A model generated the notes under the pieces. The model was not told where the DNA came from. It did no database searches and was given only the letters and a program-made list of their open reading frames with translations. This document shows, one piece after another, positions 23,976-33,299 of a stretch of DNA of 33,971 bases. How positions within the stretch are numbered: position 1 is the first letter of the stretch; each line of letters starts with the position of its first letter. Origin of the DNA: an uncultured beta proteobacterium (GTDB taxonomy: Bacteria > Pseudomonadota > Gammaproteobacteria > Burkholderiales > Burkholderiaceae_C); contig CAIMSP010000092.1 of assembly GCA_903844215.1 (NCBI GenBank), forward strand, positions 1 through 33,971, given 5' to 3'. The translations under genes and the position numbers were made by a program.

Positions 23976-25388
23976 TCACGGCGGCAGGCTGGCTACGTCG
24001 TCGGAATCCCCCGCCAGTTCCACCAGGCCCGCGGACAGGGACTTGGTGGGTTTCACACCGAGTTCCTTGAGCATCTGCGCCTGGCGAATCACATTGCCCT
24101 TGTTCGTGCTGAGCTTGGAGAGCGCGTCGCTGTAGGCGTCCTGCGCCATGCGCAGACGCTCGCCGACTTTCTCCAGATCGGACACAAAGGCGCAGAGCCG
24201 GTCGTACAGTTCGGCGCCGCGCTTGGCGATCTCCTGGGCGTTGCGGCTTTGCGCTTCCTGATGCCACAGATGCGCCACCGTGCGCACCACGAACAGCAGC
24301 GTGGACGGGCTCACCAGCAGCACGTTCTTGTTCCATGCATCCATGAACAACTGGTTGTCCTGCGCCACGCTGAGCATGAAGGCCGGCTCGATCGGCACAA
24401 ACATCAGCACGAAGTCCAGCGATTTCAGGCCATACAGCGCCTGGTAGTTCTTCTCCGACAGACCGCGGATGTGGGCGCGCACCGACTCCGTGTGGCGCTT
24501 GAGCGCAGCAGCGCGCACCAGCTCGTCGTCGGCGCTGGCGTATTCCTCGTAGGCCACGAGAGACACCTTGGCGTCCACCACCAGATGGCGGTCCTGCGGC
24601 AGGTGGATCACCACGTCGGGCTGCGCCCTGGAGCCGTCTTCGCGCGAATGGCTTTCCTGCACGTCGTACTCGGTGCCGCGGCGCAGCCCCGAGGCCTCCA
24701 GCACCCGTTCCAGAATCAGCTCGCCCCAGTTGCCCTGGGACTTGGCCGAACCCTTGAGCGCCAGCGTCAGGTTTTTCGCGTCGTCGCTCAGGGTCTTGTT
24801 GAGTTGCATCAGGTGGTTCACCTGCTGACCCAGGGCGCTGCGCTCCTTGCCTTCGGTGTCGTAGAACTGCTCCACCTTGCCCTGAAATTCCTGCAAGCGG
24901 TTCTTCAAGGGGTCGAGCAGCAGGCCCAGGCTGGCCTGGTTTTGTTCGGCAAAGCGTTTGCTCTTTTCCTCCAGGATGTCGCTGGCCAGGCTCTTGAACT
25001 GGTTCGACAACGCCTCCTTGGCGTCCAGCAGCAGGGCCAATTTTTCCTGCGACTGGCTGCGTTCTGCGTCGAGCCGCGTGCTCAGTTCGGTGGCCTCGGA
25101 CTGCAGTCGCGCATGGCTTTGCTCCGACTGGCGCAGCGAATCCTTGGCCTGCTGCAGTTCCAGGCTCAGTCGTTGGCGGTCTTGCTCCAGCCCGCGCCCG
25201 CGTTCCAGCGCCGTCGCCAGTTCCACGTTGGCCTGCGCGCGCGCGCGTTCGGTGGCGCCCAGCAATTGCGCTGCGAGCGCGCGCCGGCTCCACCACCAGC
25301 CCAGGCCAGCGCCCAACGCCAGGGCCAGCAGCAGGGCGGGCCAGGCCGCGCTCCAGGCGCTGGCGCCATCGATTCCGGTACTTGTCAT
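23976..25388 (-). CDS. rmuC: DNA recombination protein RmuC
   Basis: A 470-residue RmuC-family protein. It has an N-terminal membrane segment (about residues 12-35), a long coiled coil (about 40-190) and a C-terminal nuclease-like domain of the PD-(D/E)XK type with GNWGELILERVLEASGL, QPDVVIHLPQDRHLVVDAKVSL and DFVLMFVPIEPAF. RmuC limits inversions at short inverted repeats in E. coli; the mechanism is unclear. Interestingly, its gene ends beside a large palindrome here. ATG 25388 is used, with AGGAACG as the ribosome binding site. It is divergent from the DUF1840 gene across 50 bp. Confidence 0.95.
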   Translation of the reverse strand: MTSTGIDGASAWSAAWPALLLALALGAGLGWWWSRRALAAQLLGATERARAQANVELATALERGRGLEQDRQRLSLELQQAKDSLRQSEQSHARLQSEATELSTRLDAERSQSQEKLALLLDAKEALSNQFKSLASDILEEKSKRFAEQNQASLGLLLDPLKNRLQEFQGKVEQFYDTEGKERSALGQQVNHLMQLNKTLSDDAKNLTLALKGSAKSQGNWGELILERVLEASGLRRGTEYDVQESHSREDGSRAQPDVVIHLPQDRHLVVDAKVSLVAYEEYASADDELVRAAALKRHTESVRAHIRGLSEKNYQALYGLKSLDFVLMFVPIEPAFMLSVAQDNQLFMDAWNKNVLLVSPSTLLFVVRTVAHLWHQEAQSRNAQEIAKRGAELYDRLCAFVSDLEKVGERLRMAQDAYSDALSKLSTNKGNVIRQAQMLKELGVKPTKSLSAGLVELAGDSDDVASLPP

Positions 25389-25438
25389 GTTCGTTCCTGT
25401 GATCTGCCTGCATTATCCGGCGCAGAATAGGCGCCACC

Positions 25439-25768
25439 ATGCTCTACAAATTCAAATCCAAAATCACCGGCGACGTGATCATGCTTGAAGCCAACGCACG
25501 GCGTGTGCTGCAGATCATCGGCAAGGACGGCAGCGACGCGGCGCCGGGCATCGTCTTGCCCGAGCACATGCCCGCAGCGATTGAGGCGCTGGAGCGCGCC
25601 ATCGCGCAGGAGGAGGCCGCGCGCTTGGCGGCGCGGGCGGCGGCGTTGGCCGAAGGCCGGGACCTGCCTGCGGCCGACACGATTGCGCTGCGCCAGCGGG
25701 CGCTGCCCTTGCTCGAGATGCTGCGCCGCTGCGCCAAGGCGGGCAAGGAGATCGTCTGGAATACCTGA
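25439..25768 (+). CDS. DUF1840 family protein (unknown function)
   Basis: A 109-residue soluble protein that I recognise as DUF1840, a family found mainly in betaproteobacteria. The conserved N-terminus is MLYKFKSKITGDVIML followed by RRVLQIIGKD and GIVLPEHMPAAIEALE. The middle is an Ala-rich helix and the C-terminal part is LPLLEMLRRCAKAGKEIVWNT. No catalytic motif is evident. ATG 25439 has little upstream Shine-Dalgarno sequence. Its function is unknown. It converges on the molybdopterin oxidoreductase gene with a 3-bp gap. Confidence 0.85.
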   Translation: MLYKFKSKITGDVIMLEANARRVLQIIGKDGSDAAPGIVLPEHMPAAIEALERAIAQEEAARLAARAAALAEGRDLPAADTIALRQRALPLLEMLRRCAKAGKEIVWNT

Positions 25769-25771
25769 AGA

Positions 25772-27847
25772 TCAGCGCGCCAGTTCCACTTGCACCAGGC
25801 AATCGTAGAAGGTTGGCCCGCGTCCCAGGTCCGTGAGCCTTTGGCTCGTGAGCTGGTTCACGTTGGTGCCATCGAGTCCCAATTTTCGCCACCACACGCC
25901 CAGACCGTTGACCACGCCGCTGCGGGCGCGCTCGGACAGCCGGGCCGTGCAGCGGTAGCTGCCGCGGTCGTTGAAGACGCGCACCACGGCGCCGTTTTGA
26001 ATGCCGCGCGCGGCGGCGTCGGCCGCAGCAATTTCCAGCAGCGGTTCGCCCTCGATGTCGCGCAGGCTGGTGACGTTGACGAAGGTCGAATTCAGGAAGT
26101 TGCGCGCCGGCGGCGAGATCATCGCCAGCGGATACGGCGCCGACGAGCCCGCGGCTTCGTAGTTGGGCAGGTGGTCGGGCAGGCCGTCGAGTCCCTGTGC
26201 CGCCAGCGTCGCGCTGTAGAACTCGCACTTGCCCGAGGGCGTGGGGAAGCCGCCGCTGGCAAAAGGCGCGTCCGGCAGCGGCAAGCTGGCGAAGCCGCGC
26301 GCCAGCAGTTGCGCGTAGTCAAGGCTCGGATAGGCCAGGCGGCAAAGGGCCTCGTCGTCGTCGGCAAAACAGGGATCATCAAAACCCATGTGGGCCGCCA
26401 GTTCGCGAAAGATCTGGGTGTTCGTCTTGGCCTCGCCCAAGGGGGCAATGGCGGCGCGATTGAGCAGCACGTCGGTGTGGCCATAGCTCAGATGGATGTC
26501 GTCGTGTTCCAGTTGCGTGGTGGCCGGCAGGATGTAGTCGGCGTAGTCGGCGGTGTCGGTCTGAAAGTGTTCCAGCACCACGGTGAACAAGTCTTCGCGC
26601 GCAAAGCCCTGCACCACCTGGCCCGAGTCCGGCGCCACGGCCACCGGGTTGCTGTTGTACACGATCAGGGCTTCGATCCTTGCTCCGAAGTCGCTCGAAG
26701 TCGCACGCTGCAGGTCGTCGCCGATGCTCACCATGTTGAGCGTGCGCGGTGTGCGCGCGCCGAGCAGGTCGGGCCGTTGCAGCGCCGATTTGTCCACCGG
26801 AAAGTGGCCGGAGCTGCTGAACAGCAGGCCGCCTGCGGGTTGGCGCCAGGCGCCGATGAGCGCGGGCAGGCAGGCGATGGCCCGGGTCGCGTTGCCGCCG
26901 CCGCGCACGCGCTGCATGCCGTAGTTCAAGCGGATCGCGGCCGGCTGTTGCTCGATAAAGCAGCGGCCATAGTCCCGCGCCAGTGACTCGATCTGCGCCT
27001 GCGGCACGCCGCAGACCTGCGCTGCGCGCTCCAGCGTCCAGGCAAGAGCGCGCTCGCGCAACTCGGGCCAGCCGAGTGTGTGCTGATCGATGTAGTCGTG
27101 GTCCAGCCAGTCGTGCACGATCAGCTCGCGCATCATGGCCAGCGCCAGCGCCGCGTCGGTGCCGGGCAACAGGGCGATGTGCTCATGGCACTTGTCGGCG
27201 GTCTCGGTCTTGCGCGGGTCGATGCAGATCAGCTTGGCGCCCAGGCGCTTGGCCTCCAGCGCGTAGCGCCAGAAGTGCAGGTTCGAGCCGATGGAATTGC
27301 TGCCCCAGATCAGGATCAGTTTGGACTGGGCAAAGAATTCGACCTTCATGCCCAGCTTGCCGCCCAGCGTGCGCACCAGGCCCTCGCCCCCTGCGGCAGC
27401 GCAGATGGTGCGGTCCAACAGGGACGCGCCGAGCTGATGAAAGAAGCGCGCGGCCATGCTCTCGCCTTGCACCAGACCCATGGTGCCGGCGTAGCTGTAG
27501 GGCAGGATGGCCTGGGGGTCGCGTGCGGCGATCGGCTTGAGGCGGCTGGCGATGTCGCGCAGCGCGCTGTCCCAGCTCACGCGCTCGAACTGCCCCGCGC
27601 CCTTGTGGCCCACGCGCTTGAGCGGCTGCAGGATGCGCTGCGGGTGGTAGGTGCGTTCGGGGTAGCGCGAGACCTTGGTGCACAGCACACCGTGGGTCTG
27701 CGGGTGCTCGGGATTGCCCTGAACCCGTATCGCCACGCCGCCTTGCACCGTGGTCAGCAAGGCGCAGGTGTCGGGGCAGTCGTGCGGACAGGCGCCCCTG
27801 ATCTGCTGGCTGGGTGGGGTGGCATCGCGTGCGGCGCTGGAGCTCAT
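25772..27847 (-). CDS. Cytosolic molybdopterin oxidoreductase (DMSO reductase family, 4Fe-4S)
   Basis: A 691-residue molybdopterin enzyme. The N-terminal 4Fe-4S site is C20-C24-C28-C56 (CPHDCPDTC and LLCTK). Next are the Mo-bis-MGD domains (LIWGSNSIGSN, CIDPRKTETADKCHEHIALLPGTDAALALAM, ADYILPATTQLEHDD) and a C-terminal molydopterin-binding domain ending FYDCLVQVEL. C149 in RTICAAAGGEG lies near where the Mo ligand is expected, but I am not sure of it. There is no twin-arginine signal, so it is cytosolic. No electron-transfer or membrane-anchor subunit and no dedicated chaperone is nearby. ATG 27847 follows GGGAAA. The substrate is unknown. Confidence 0.92.
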   Translation of the reverse strand: MSSSAARDATPPSQQIRGACPHDCPDTCALLTTVQGGVAIRVQGNPEHPQTHGVLCTKVSRYPERTYHPQRILQPLKRVGHKGAGQFERVSWDSALRDIASRLKPIAARDPQAILPYSYAGTMGLVQGESMAARFFHQLGASLLDRTICAAAGGEGLVRTLGGKLGMKVEFFAQSKLILIWGSNSIGSNLHFWRYALEAKRLGAKLICIDPRKTETADKCHEHIALLPGTDAALALAMMRELIVHDWLDHDYIDQHTLGWPELRERALAWTLERAAQVCGVPQAQIESLARDYGRCFIEQQPAAIRLNYGMQRVRGGGNATRAIACLPALIGAWRQPAGGLLFSSSGHFPVDKSALQRPDLLGARTPRTLNMVSIGDDLQRATSSDFGARIEALIVYNSNPVAVAPDSGQVVQGFAREDLFTVVLEHFQTDTADYADYILPATTQLEHDDIHLSYGHTDVLLNRAAIAPLGEAKTNTQIFRELAAHMGFDDPCFADDDEALCRLAYPSLDYAQLLARGFASLPLPDAPFASGGFPTPSGKCEFYSATLAAQGLDGLPDHLPNYEAAGSSAPYPLAMISPPARNFLNSTFVNVTSLRDIEGEPLLEIAAADAAARGIQNGAVVRVFNDRGSYRCTARLSERARSGVVNGLGVWWRKLGLDGTNVNQLTSQRLTDLGRGPTFYDCLVQVELAR

Positions 27848-28066
27848 GTCAATTTCCCGGTGAAGCCGCAGGTTACAGGGAACCCGCCGGCGTGAAAGCC
27901 CGATTGTTCACGATAATCTGCTCAGCAGGATTCGACGCCACCCGATGGCAGGATGAAGATCGGCCTGGACCGTGCTGCTCGGCCGCGCAGGCTGGGGTGG
28001 CGATGGTTTCCATGGCATGGGCCAGGCCCGCTTTTGTGTCATAAACTGCCCATCTAGGAGAAGAAC
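27848..28066. other. Divergent intergenic region, molybdoenzyme / hipO
   Basis: A 219-bp gap between divergent genes. I see no ORF, RNA gene or clear terminator in it. TGTAAC near 27880 (minus) and CATAAA near 28041 (plus) are possible but weak -10 elements. The only firm signal is AGGAG just before the GTG start of the amidohydrolase. Confidence 0.4.
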
Positions 28067-29272
28067 GTGCAACTCATCGATTCCATCGTCCAACGGGCGG
28101 CGTCCATCGCCGCCACGCGCCGTGACATCCACGCCCACCCTGAGCTTTGCTTCGAGGAACTGCGCACCGCCGATCTGGTGGCGCAACAGCTCACCGACTG
28201 GGGTATTCCCGTGCATCGGGGTCTGGGTCAAACCGGTGTCGTGGGCATCGTGCGCCAGGGCACATCGAGCCGCTCCATCGGCTTGCGCGCCGACATGGAC
28301 GCGCTGCCGATGCAGGAAGTCAACACCTTTTCCCACGCCAGCCAACACCCGGGGAAGATGCATGCCTGCGGCCACGACGGCCACGTGGCCATGCTGCTGG
28401 CTGCAGCCCAGCATCTGGCAACGCAGCGCGACTTTGACGGCACGGTGTATCTGATCTTCCAGCCGGCCGAAGAGGGCGGTGGCGGCGCGCGCGAAATGAT
28501 CAAGGACGGGCTGTTCGAGCGCTTTCCCATGGACGCCGTGTATGGCATGCACAACTGGCCGGGGGCGCAGGTGGGGCGTTTTGCCGTGAGTGCCGGTCCG
28601 GTGATGGCCTCGAGCAACGAGTTCAAGATCACACTGCGCGGCAAGGGCGGACACGCCGCGCTGCCGCACAAGGCGGTCGATCCCGTGCCCGCAGCGTGCC
28701 AGATGGTGCAGGCCTTCCAGACCATCATCAGCCGCAACAAGAAGCCGGTTGACGCAGGCGTGATCTCGGTCACGATGATCCATGCCGGCGAGGCCACCAA
28801 CGTCATCCCCGACAGCTGCGAATTGCAGGGCACGGTGCGCACCTTCACGCTGGAGGTGCTGGACCTGATCGAGCAGCGCATGGAGCAGGTGGCGCGCCAC
28901 ACGGCGTTGGCCTTCGATCTGGAATGCGATTTCGAATTTGTGCGCAACTACCCGCCCACCGTGAATTCGGCGCCCGAAGCCGAGTTGGCGCGCCAAGTCA
29001 TGGCGGGTGTCGTGGGCGCCGACCAGGTGGATGTGCAGGAGCCCACCATGGGCGCAGAAGATTTCTCCTACATGCTGCAGCTCAAGCCCGGCGCCTATTG
29101 CTTCATTGCCAATGGCGAGGGCGACCACCGTGCCATCGGCCATGGTGGCGGCCCCTGCATGCTGCACAACGCCAGCTACGATTTCAATGACGACCTGATC
29201 CCGCTGGGCGCGACCTATTGGGTGCGACTGGTCGAGCGCTGCCTTGGAGTGGGGCTCAAGGACCAGCCATGA
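28067..29272 (+). CDS. M20-family amidohydrolase (hippurate hydrolase-like)
   Basis: A 401-residue metal-dependent amidohydrolase/aminoacylase of the M20D group. The metal and catalytic signatures are RRDIHAHPEL, C101-G-H103-D104-GH, E135-E136 (AEEGGGGA), the dimerisation-domain motif GKGGHAALPH and the late histidine region MGAEDFSYML. These enzymes remove acyl groups from N-acylated amino acids such as hippurate. The start is GTG 28067 with a good AGGAG upstream. It is coupled to the DUF2817 gene by an ATGA overlap. The exact substrate cannot be read from sequence. Confidence 0.93.
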   Translation: MQLIDSIVQRAASIAATRRDIHAHPELCFEELRTADLVAQQLTDWGIPVHRGLGQTGVVGIVRQGTSSRSIGLRADMDALPMQEVNTFSHASQHPGKMHACGHDGHVAMLLAAAQHLATQRDFDGTVYLIFQPAEEGGGGAREMIKDGLFERFPMDAVYGMHNWPGAQVGRFAVSAGPVMASSNEFKITLRGKGGHAALPHKAVDPVPAACQMVQAFQTIISRNKKPVDAGVISVTMIHAGEATNVIPDSCELQGTVRTFTLEVLDLIEQRMEQVARHTALAFDLECDFEFVRNYPPTVNSAPEAELARQVMAGVVGADQVDVQEPTMGAEDFSYMLQLKPGAYCFIANGEGDHRAIGHGGGPCMLHNASYDFNDDLIPLGATYWVRLVERCLGVGLKDQP

Positions 29273-30357
29273 TCGACGCCAGGGCCGGCTTCTCGCACAG
29301 CTACGCCAGCGCGCGCAAGCGCTTCTTTGACACCGCGCGGGCCAGGGGTCTGCAGGTGGAATCGCACAAGCAGCGCATGCCCGGGCGTGACAAGGAGACC
29401 CTGTCCATGGACGTGGTGCTCGATGGAGCGCCTGACGCCGACCGATTGCTCGTCGTGAGCAGCGGGGTGCACGGTGTGGAGGGCTTTTGTGGCAGTGGCA
29501 TCCAAGTGGCCGCGCTGCAAGACCAGGCCTTGCGCGCCAAGGCGCAAGAGCGTGGCGTGGCGCTGTTGTACATCCACGCCGTCAACCCCTATGGTTTTTC
29601 CCATATTCGCCGGGTCACGCAGGAGAACGTGGACCTGAACCGCAACTTTTGCGACTATTCAAAGGCGCTGCCGGTGAATCTGGCCTACCGGGCATTTCAT
29701 CCCGTGCTGCTGCCCGAGCCATGGCCGCCCACTTTGGGCAACCAACTCAAGGCCGCATGGCTGCTGTTGCGCCAGGGCAAGCGCGCGGCGCAGGCGGCGG
29801 TGTCTGCGGGCCAATACGAGTTTCCCAAGGGACTGTTTTTCGGCGGCGCCGAGCCGACGTGGAGCCACCGGACGCTGCGCGCTGCGGTGCGCAGGTACGC
29901 GACCCAAGCCCGGCATATCGCGTGGATTGACCTGCACACGGGCCTGGGCCCCAGCGGCAAGGGCGAGCGCATTCTGAGCGCGCGCAATGACCCCGCTGGC
30001 CTGGCCGATGCGCAGGCCATGTGGGGCGAGGAAGTGACTTCGTTTTTTCAGCGCTCGAGCGTGTCCGCCACGGTCAATGGCAGCATGCTCGAAGCGCTGC
30101 GTCACGATTGCGCACAGGCCCGCTTCAACGCGATCACCATCGAATTCGGAACTCGGCCGCTCAAGGAGGTGCTCGCCGCACTGCGCGCCGAGCAGTGGCT
30201 GCACAACCATCCCAGGACATCGCTGCGCAAAGCGGCCGCCATCAAGCGGCAGATGCTGGAGGCCTTCTTCACCGACACCGACGCCTGGAAAGAACAGGTC
30301 GTGAGCCAGGCGCGCGAGGCCATGTTGCAGTCGGTGGCCGGTCTGGACGCGCACTGA
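29269..30357 (+). CDS. DUF2817 family, M14-like zinc peptidase
   Basis: A 362-residue protein of the DUF2817 family, related to M14 zinc carboxypeptidases. The metal site reads H68-G-V-E71 (SGVHGVEGF) and H223 (DLHTGLG), with NRNF (124-127) as substrate-binding residues and E292 (TIEFGT) as the expected catalytic glutamate. It has no signal peptide, so it is probably cytosolic. ATG 29269 overlaps the amidohydrolase stop (ATGA). The pairing of a deacylase with a carboxypeptidase-like enzyme suggests stepwise breakdown of acylated peptides or amino acids; this is inference. Confidence 0.88.
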   Translation: MIDARAGFSHSYASARKRFFDTARARGLQVESHKQRMPGRDKETLSMDVVLDGAPDADRLLVVSSGVHGVEGFCGSGIQVAALQDQALRAKAQERGVALLYIHAVNPYGFSHIRRVTQENVDLNRNFCDYSKALPVNLAYRAFHPVLLPEPWPPTLGNQLKAAWLLLRQGKRAAQAAVSAGQYEFPKGLFFGGAEPTWSHRTLRAAVRRYATQARHIAWIDLHTGLGPSGKGERILSARNDPAGLADAQAMWGEEVTSFFQRSSVSATVNGSMLEALRHDCAQARFNAITIEFGTRPLKEVLAALRAEQWLHNHPRTSLRKAAAIKRQMLEAFFTDTDAWKEQVVSQAREAMLQSVAGLDAH

Positions 30358-30380
30358 GCGCCCGGTAGAGCCGCGCTCTC

Positions 30381-30386
30381 TATAAT
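30381..30386 (+). promoter_or_regulatory. Consensus -10 box of the fmdB gene
   Basis: A perfect TATAAT lies 29 bases before the fmdB ATG. No good -35 box is found at the right distance. A small hairpin CGAAG/CTTCG (30387-30405) follows at about the start of the transcript. Confidence 0.55.
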
Positions 30387-30414
30387 CGAAGGCTTTGCAG
30401 CTTCGAGCGAACTT

Positions 30415-30771
30415 ATGCCTATCTACGCCTATAAATGCGAGTCCTGTGGTTTGGCCAAGGACGTTTTGCAAAAAATGTCCGACCCGCTGTTGACACAGTG
30501 TCCCTTCTGCGGCGCCGAGGCCTTCAAGAAACAGCTCACTGCTGCGGGCTTTCAGCTCAAGGGCACGGGCTGGTACGCCACCGACTTCAAGGGCGGCTCC
30601 GCCCCCGCAGCCACGCCTGCGACTGCAGCCACACCTGAAGGCGCCAAGCCCGCCGAGGCGCCTGCCGGCGGCGCCGCCAAGAGCGACGCGGCGCCCGCCG
30701 CCGCTGCGGCGAGCCCTGCGCCGACACCCGCTGCTGGCGGTGGTTGCGGGTCTTCCTGCGCCTGCCATTGA
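30415..30771 (+). CDS. FmdB-family zinc ribbon protein
   Basis: A 118-residue small protein. The N-terminal zinc ribbon is MPIYAYKCESCG with CPFCG (two CxxC knuckles, about residues 8-11 and 32-35), followed by the family ending LKGTGWYATDFKGG. A low-complexity Ala/Pro-rich linker of about 45 residues then leads to a Cys-rich tail GGGCGSSCACH, which looks like a second metal site. FmdB proteins are seen as putative regulators, but the role is not well established. It is probably the first gene of fmdB-DUF502-aspS. Confidence 0.93.
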   Translation: MPIYAYKCESCGLAKDVLQKMSDPLLTQCPFCGAEAFKKQLTAAGFQLKGTGWYATDFKGGSAPAATPATAATPEGAKPAEAPAGGAAKSDAAPAAAAASPAPTPAAGGGCGSSCACH

Positions 30772-30800
30772 GCGCTGACTGCTTCAACACTGGAACTTCC

Positions 30801-31442
30801 GTGCCTATTAAAAAATACCTCATCACCGGCCTCTTGGTCTGGCTGCCGCTGGCCATCACCGTGTGGGTCATGGCCTGGCTGGTGGGCTTGCTGGACGGCG
30901 TGTTTGGCGGTCTGCTGTCGGGCTTGGGCGCGGTCATGCCCGAGCGTGTCATGCCGCTGCTGGAACGCCTGCGCGCGATGCACGGGCTGGGCGTGATCCT
31001 GGTGCTGGCGGTGTTGCTGGTGACCGGTGGCCTGGTGTCCAACGTGGCGGGGCGCTGGTGGCTGCGCCAGTGGGACAAATTGTTCGCCCACATTCCGATC
31101 TTCAAGACCGTTTACGCCAGCGTGAAGAAGGTCTCCGACACGCTGTTTTCCAGCAATGGCAATGCCTTTCGCAAGGCCTTGCTGATCCAGTACCCGCGTA
31201 GCGGCTGCTGGACCATTGCGTTTCTGACGGGCGCCCCGGCCGGCGAAGTCGCCGCCCATCTGGCGGGCGATTTTGTCAGCGTGTACGTTCCCACCACGCC
31301 CAATCCGACCAGCGGCTTCTTCCTGATGCTGGCGCGCGCCGACGTGATTGAACTCGACATGAGCGTGGACGAGGCACTGACCTACGTGATTTCCATGGGC
31401 ACCGCCGTTCCCACGGCGTCGTCGCATCCCGCCCCCGACTGA
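30801..31442 (+). CDS. DUF502 family inner-membrane protein
   Basis: A 213-residue membrane protein of the DUF502 family. Two membrane segments are near the N-terminus (about 7-32 and 60-80), followed by IPIFKTVYASVKKVSDTLF and a soluble beta-rich part with the PTTPNPTSGFFLM motif that marks the family. The start is GTG 30801 (VPIKKYLITGLLVWLP), with GGAA upstream. Longer frames would run into fmdB. Its function is unknown. Its place between fmdB and aspS is the usual one in related genomes, as far as I recall. Confidence 0.9.
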   Translation: MPIKKYLITGLLVWLPLAITVWVMAWLVGLLDGVFGGLLSGLGAVMPERVMPLLERLRAMHGLGVILVLAVLLVTGGLVSNVAGRWWLRQWDKLFAHIPIFKTVYASVKKVSDTLFSSNGNAFRKALLIQYPRSGCWTIAFLTGAPAGEVAAHLAGDFVSVYVPTTPNPTSGFFLMLARADVIELDMSVDEALTYVISMGTAVPTASSHPAPD

Positions 31443-31493
31443 ATTCCACTTTTTTTGTGCGCTGCAAACCGCCACCTCTCCGAAAGAAAAACC

Positions 31494-33299
31494 ATGGCCA
31501 TGCGTTCCCACTATTGCGGTCTTGTGACCGATGCCCTGCTGGGCCAAACCGTCAGCCTGTGCGGCTGGGTGAATCGCCGTCGCGACCACGGCGGGGTGAT
31601 CTTCATTGACTTGCGCGACCGCGAAGGCTATGTGCAGGTCGTGTGCGACCCAGACCGCGCCGACATGTTCAAGACCGCCGAAGGCGTGCGCAACGAGTTC
31701 TGCGTCCAGGTCAAGGGACTGGTGCGCGCGCGCCCCGAGGGCACGGTGAACGACAACCTCAAGAGCGGCAAGATCGAAGTGCTGTGCCACGAACTGATCG
31801 TGCTCAACCCCTCGGTGACGCCGCCGTTCCAGATCGACGACGAGAACCTGTCCGAGACCACGCGCTTGACGCACCGCGTGCTGGACCTGCGCCGCCCCTA
31901 CATGCAGAACAACCTGATGCTGCGCTACAAGGTGTCGATGGAGGTGCGCAAGTTCCTCGACGCCAACGGCTTTGTCGACATCGAGACGCCCATGCTCACC
32001 AAGTCCACGCCCGAAGGCGCGCGCGACTATTTGGTGCCTAGCCGGGTGCACGACGGCCACTTCTTCGCGCTGCCGCAAAGCCCGCAGTTGTTCAAGCAGT
32101 TGCTGATGGTGGCCGGGTTCGATCGCTACTACCAGATCACCAAATGCTTTCGCGACGAGGACCTGCGCGCGGATCGTCAGCCCGAGTTCACGCAGATCGA
32201 TATCGAGACCTCGTTCCTGAGCGAAGAGGAAATCCGCGAGATTTTCCAGGGCATGATCAAGACCGTATTCCAGAACACCATCCAGGTGGACTTGGGTGAA
32301 TTCCCGGTCATGAGCTACCAGGACGCGATGTACAACTACGGCTCGGACAAGCCCGATCTGCGCGTCAAGCTCGAATTCACCGAAGTCACCGACGTCATGA
32401 CCGATGTGGACTTCAAGGTGTTCTCGGGCGCGGCGACGATGAAGGGCGGGCGCGTGGTGGCGCTGCGCGTTCCCGGTGGCGCGCGCGAAACCGGAGGCCT
32501 GTCGCGCGGCGAGATCGACGCCTACGCCGAGTTCGTCAAGATCTACGGCGCCAAAGGCCTGGCCTACATCAAGGTCAATGAGCGTGCGAAAGGACGCGAG
32601 GGCCTGCAAAGCCCGATCGTGAAGAACATCCACGACGCCGCGTTGACGGCCGTGCTCGAGCGCACCGGCGCGCAGGACGGGGATCTGATTTTCTTCGGCG
32701 CCGACAAGGCCAAGATCGTGAACGACGCCATCGGCGCGCTGCGCCTGAAGATCGGCCTGAGCGAGTTCGGCAAGAAGAACGGCCTGTTCGAAAAGGGCTG
32801 GCGTCCGCTGTGGGTGGTGGACTTCCCGATGTTCGAGTACGACGACGAAGCGCAGCGCTTCACCGCCACGCACCATCCGTTCACCGCGCCCAAGGACGGG
32901 CACGAAGACTGGATGGTCACCGCGCCCGAGAAGTGCATCTCCAAGGGCTACGACATGGTGCTCAACGGCTGGGAAATGGGCGGCGGCTCGGTCCGCATCC
33001 ACAAGGCCGACGTGCAGCAAAAGGTGTTTGACGCACTCAAGATCAGTCCCGAAGAGGCGCAGATGAAATTCGGCTTCCTGCTGGACGCGCTGCAGTACGG
33101 CGCGCCACCGCACGGCGGCCTGGCCTTCGGCCTGGACCGCATCATCACGCTCATGACCGGCGCCGAGTCGATCCGCGACGTGATCGCTTTTCCCAAGACA
33201 CAGCGCGCCCAGTGCCTGCTCACGCAAGCGCCGTCGCCGGTGGATGAAAAGCAATTGCGCGAACTGCACATCCGCTTGCGCACGCCCACGGCAGCCTGA
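31494..33299 (+). CDS. aspS: Aspartate--tRNA ligase
   Basis: Class IIb aminoacyl-tRNA synthetase that charges tRNA-Asp. The 601-residue product has the N-terminal OB anticodon-binding domain ([22 protein letters not shown]), motif 1 around [15 protein letters not shown], motif 2 [18 protein letters not shown], the bacterial GAD insertion domain (about 290-420) and motif 3 GLAFGLDRI. Many bacteria of this group use a non-discriminating AspRS that also charges tRNA-Asn; that cannot be judged here. ATG 31494 with AAAGAA upstream is preferred over a longer start at 31455. Confidence 0.98.
   Translation: MAMRSHYCGLVTDALLGQTVSLCGWVNRRRDHGGVIFIDLRDREGYVQVVCDPDRADMFKTAEGVRNEFCVQVKGLVRARPEGTVNDNLKSGKIEVLCHELIVLNPSVTPPFQIDDENLSETTRLTHRVLDLRRPYMQNNLMLRYKVSMEVRKFLDANGFVDIETPMLTKSTPEGARDYLVPSRVHDGHFFALPQSPQLFKQLLMVAGFDRYYQITKCFRDEDLRADRQPEFTQIDIETSFLSEEEIREIFQGMIKTVFQNTIQVDLGEFPVMSYQDAMYNYGSDKPDLRVKLEFTEVTDVMTDVDFKVFSGAATMKGGRVVALRVPGGARETGGLSRGEIDAYAEFVKIYGAKGLAYIKVNERAKGREGLQSPIVKNIHDAALTAVLERTGAQDGDLIFFGADKAKIVNDAIGALRLKIGLSEFGKKNGLFEKGWRPLWVVDFPMFEYDDEAQRFTATHHPFTAPKDGHEDWMVTAPEKCISKGYDMVLNGWEMGGGSVRIHKADVQQKVFDALKISPEEAQMKFGFLLDALQYGAPPHGGLAFGLDRIITLMTGAESIRDVIAFPKTQRAQCLLTQAPSPVDEKQLRELHIRLRTPTAA

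Noticed and set aside
23911-25440. 509-codon minus-strand frame overlapping rmuC in another frame
   Set aside because: The RmuC frame has clear family motifs; the other is Gly/Ala/Arg-rich and lies entirely over it, running into the palindrome.
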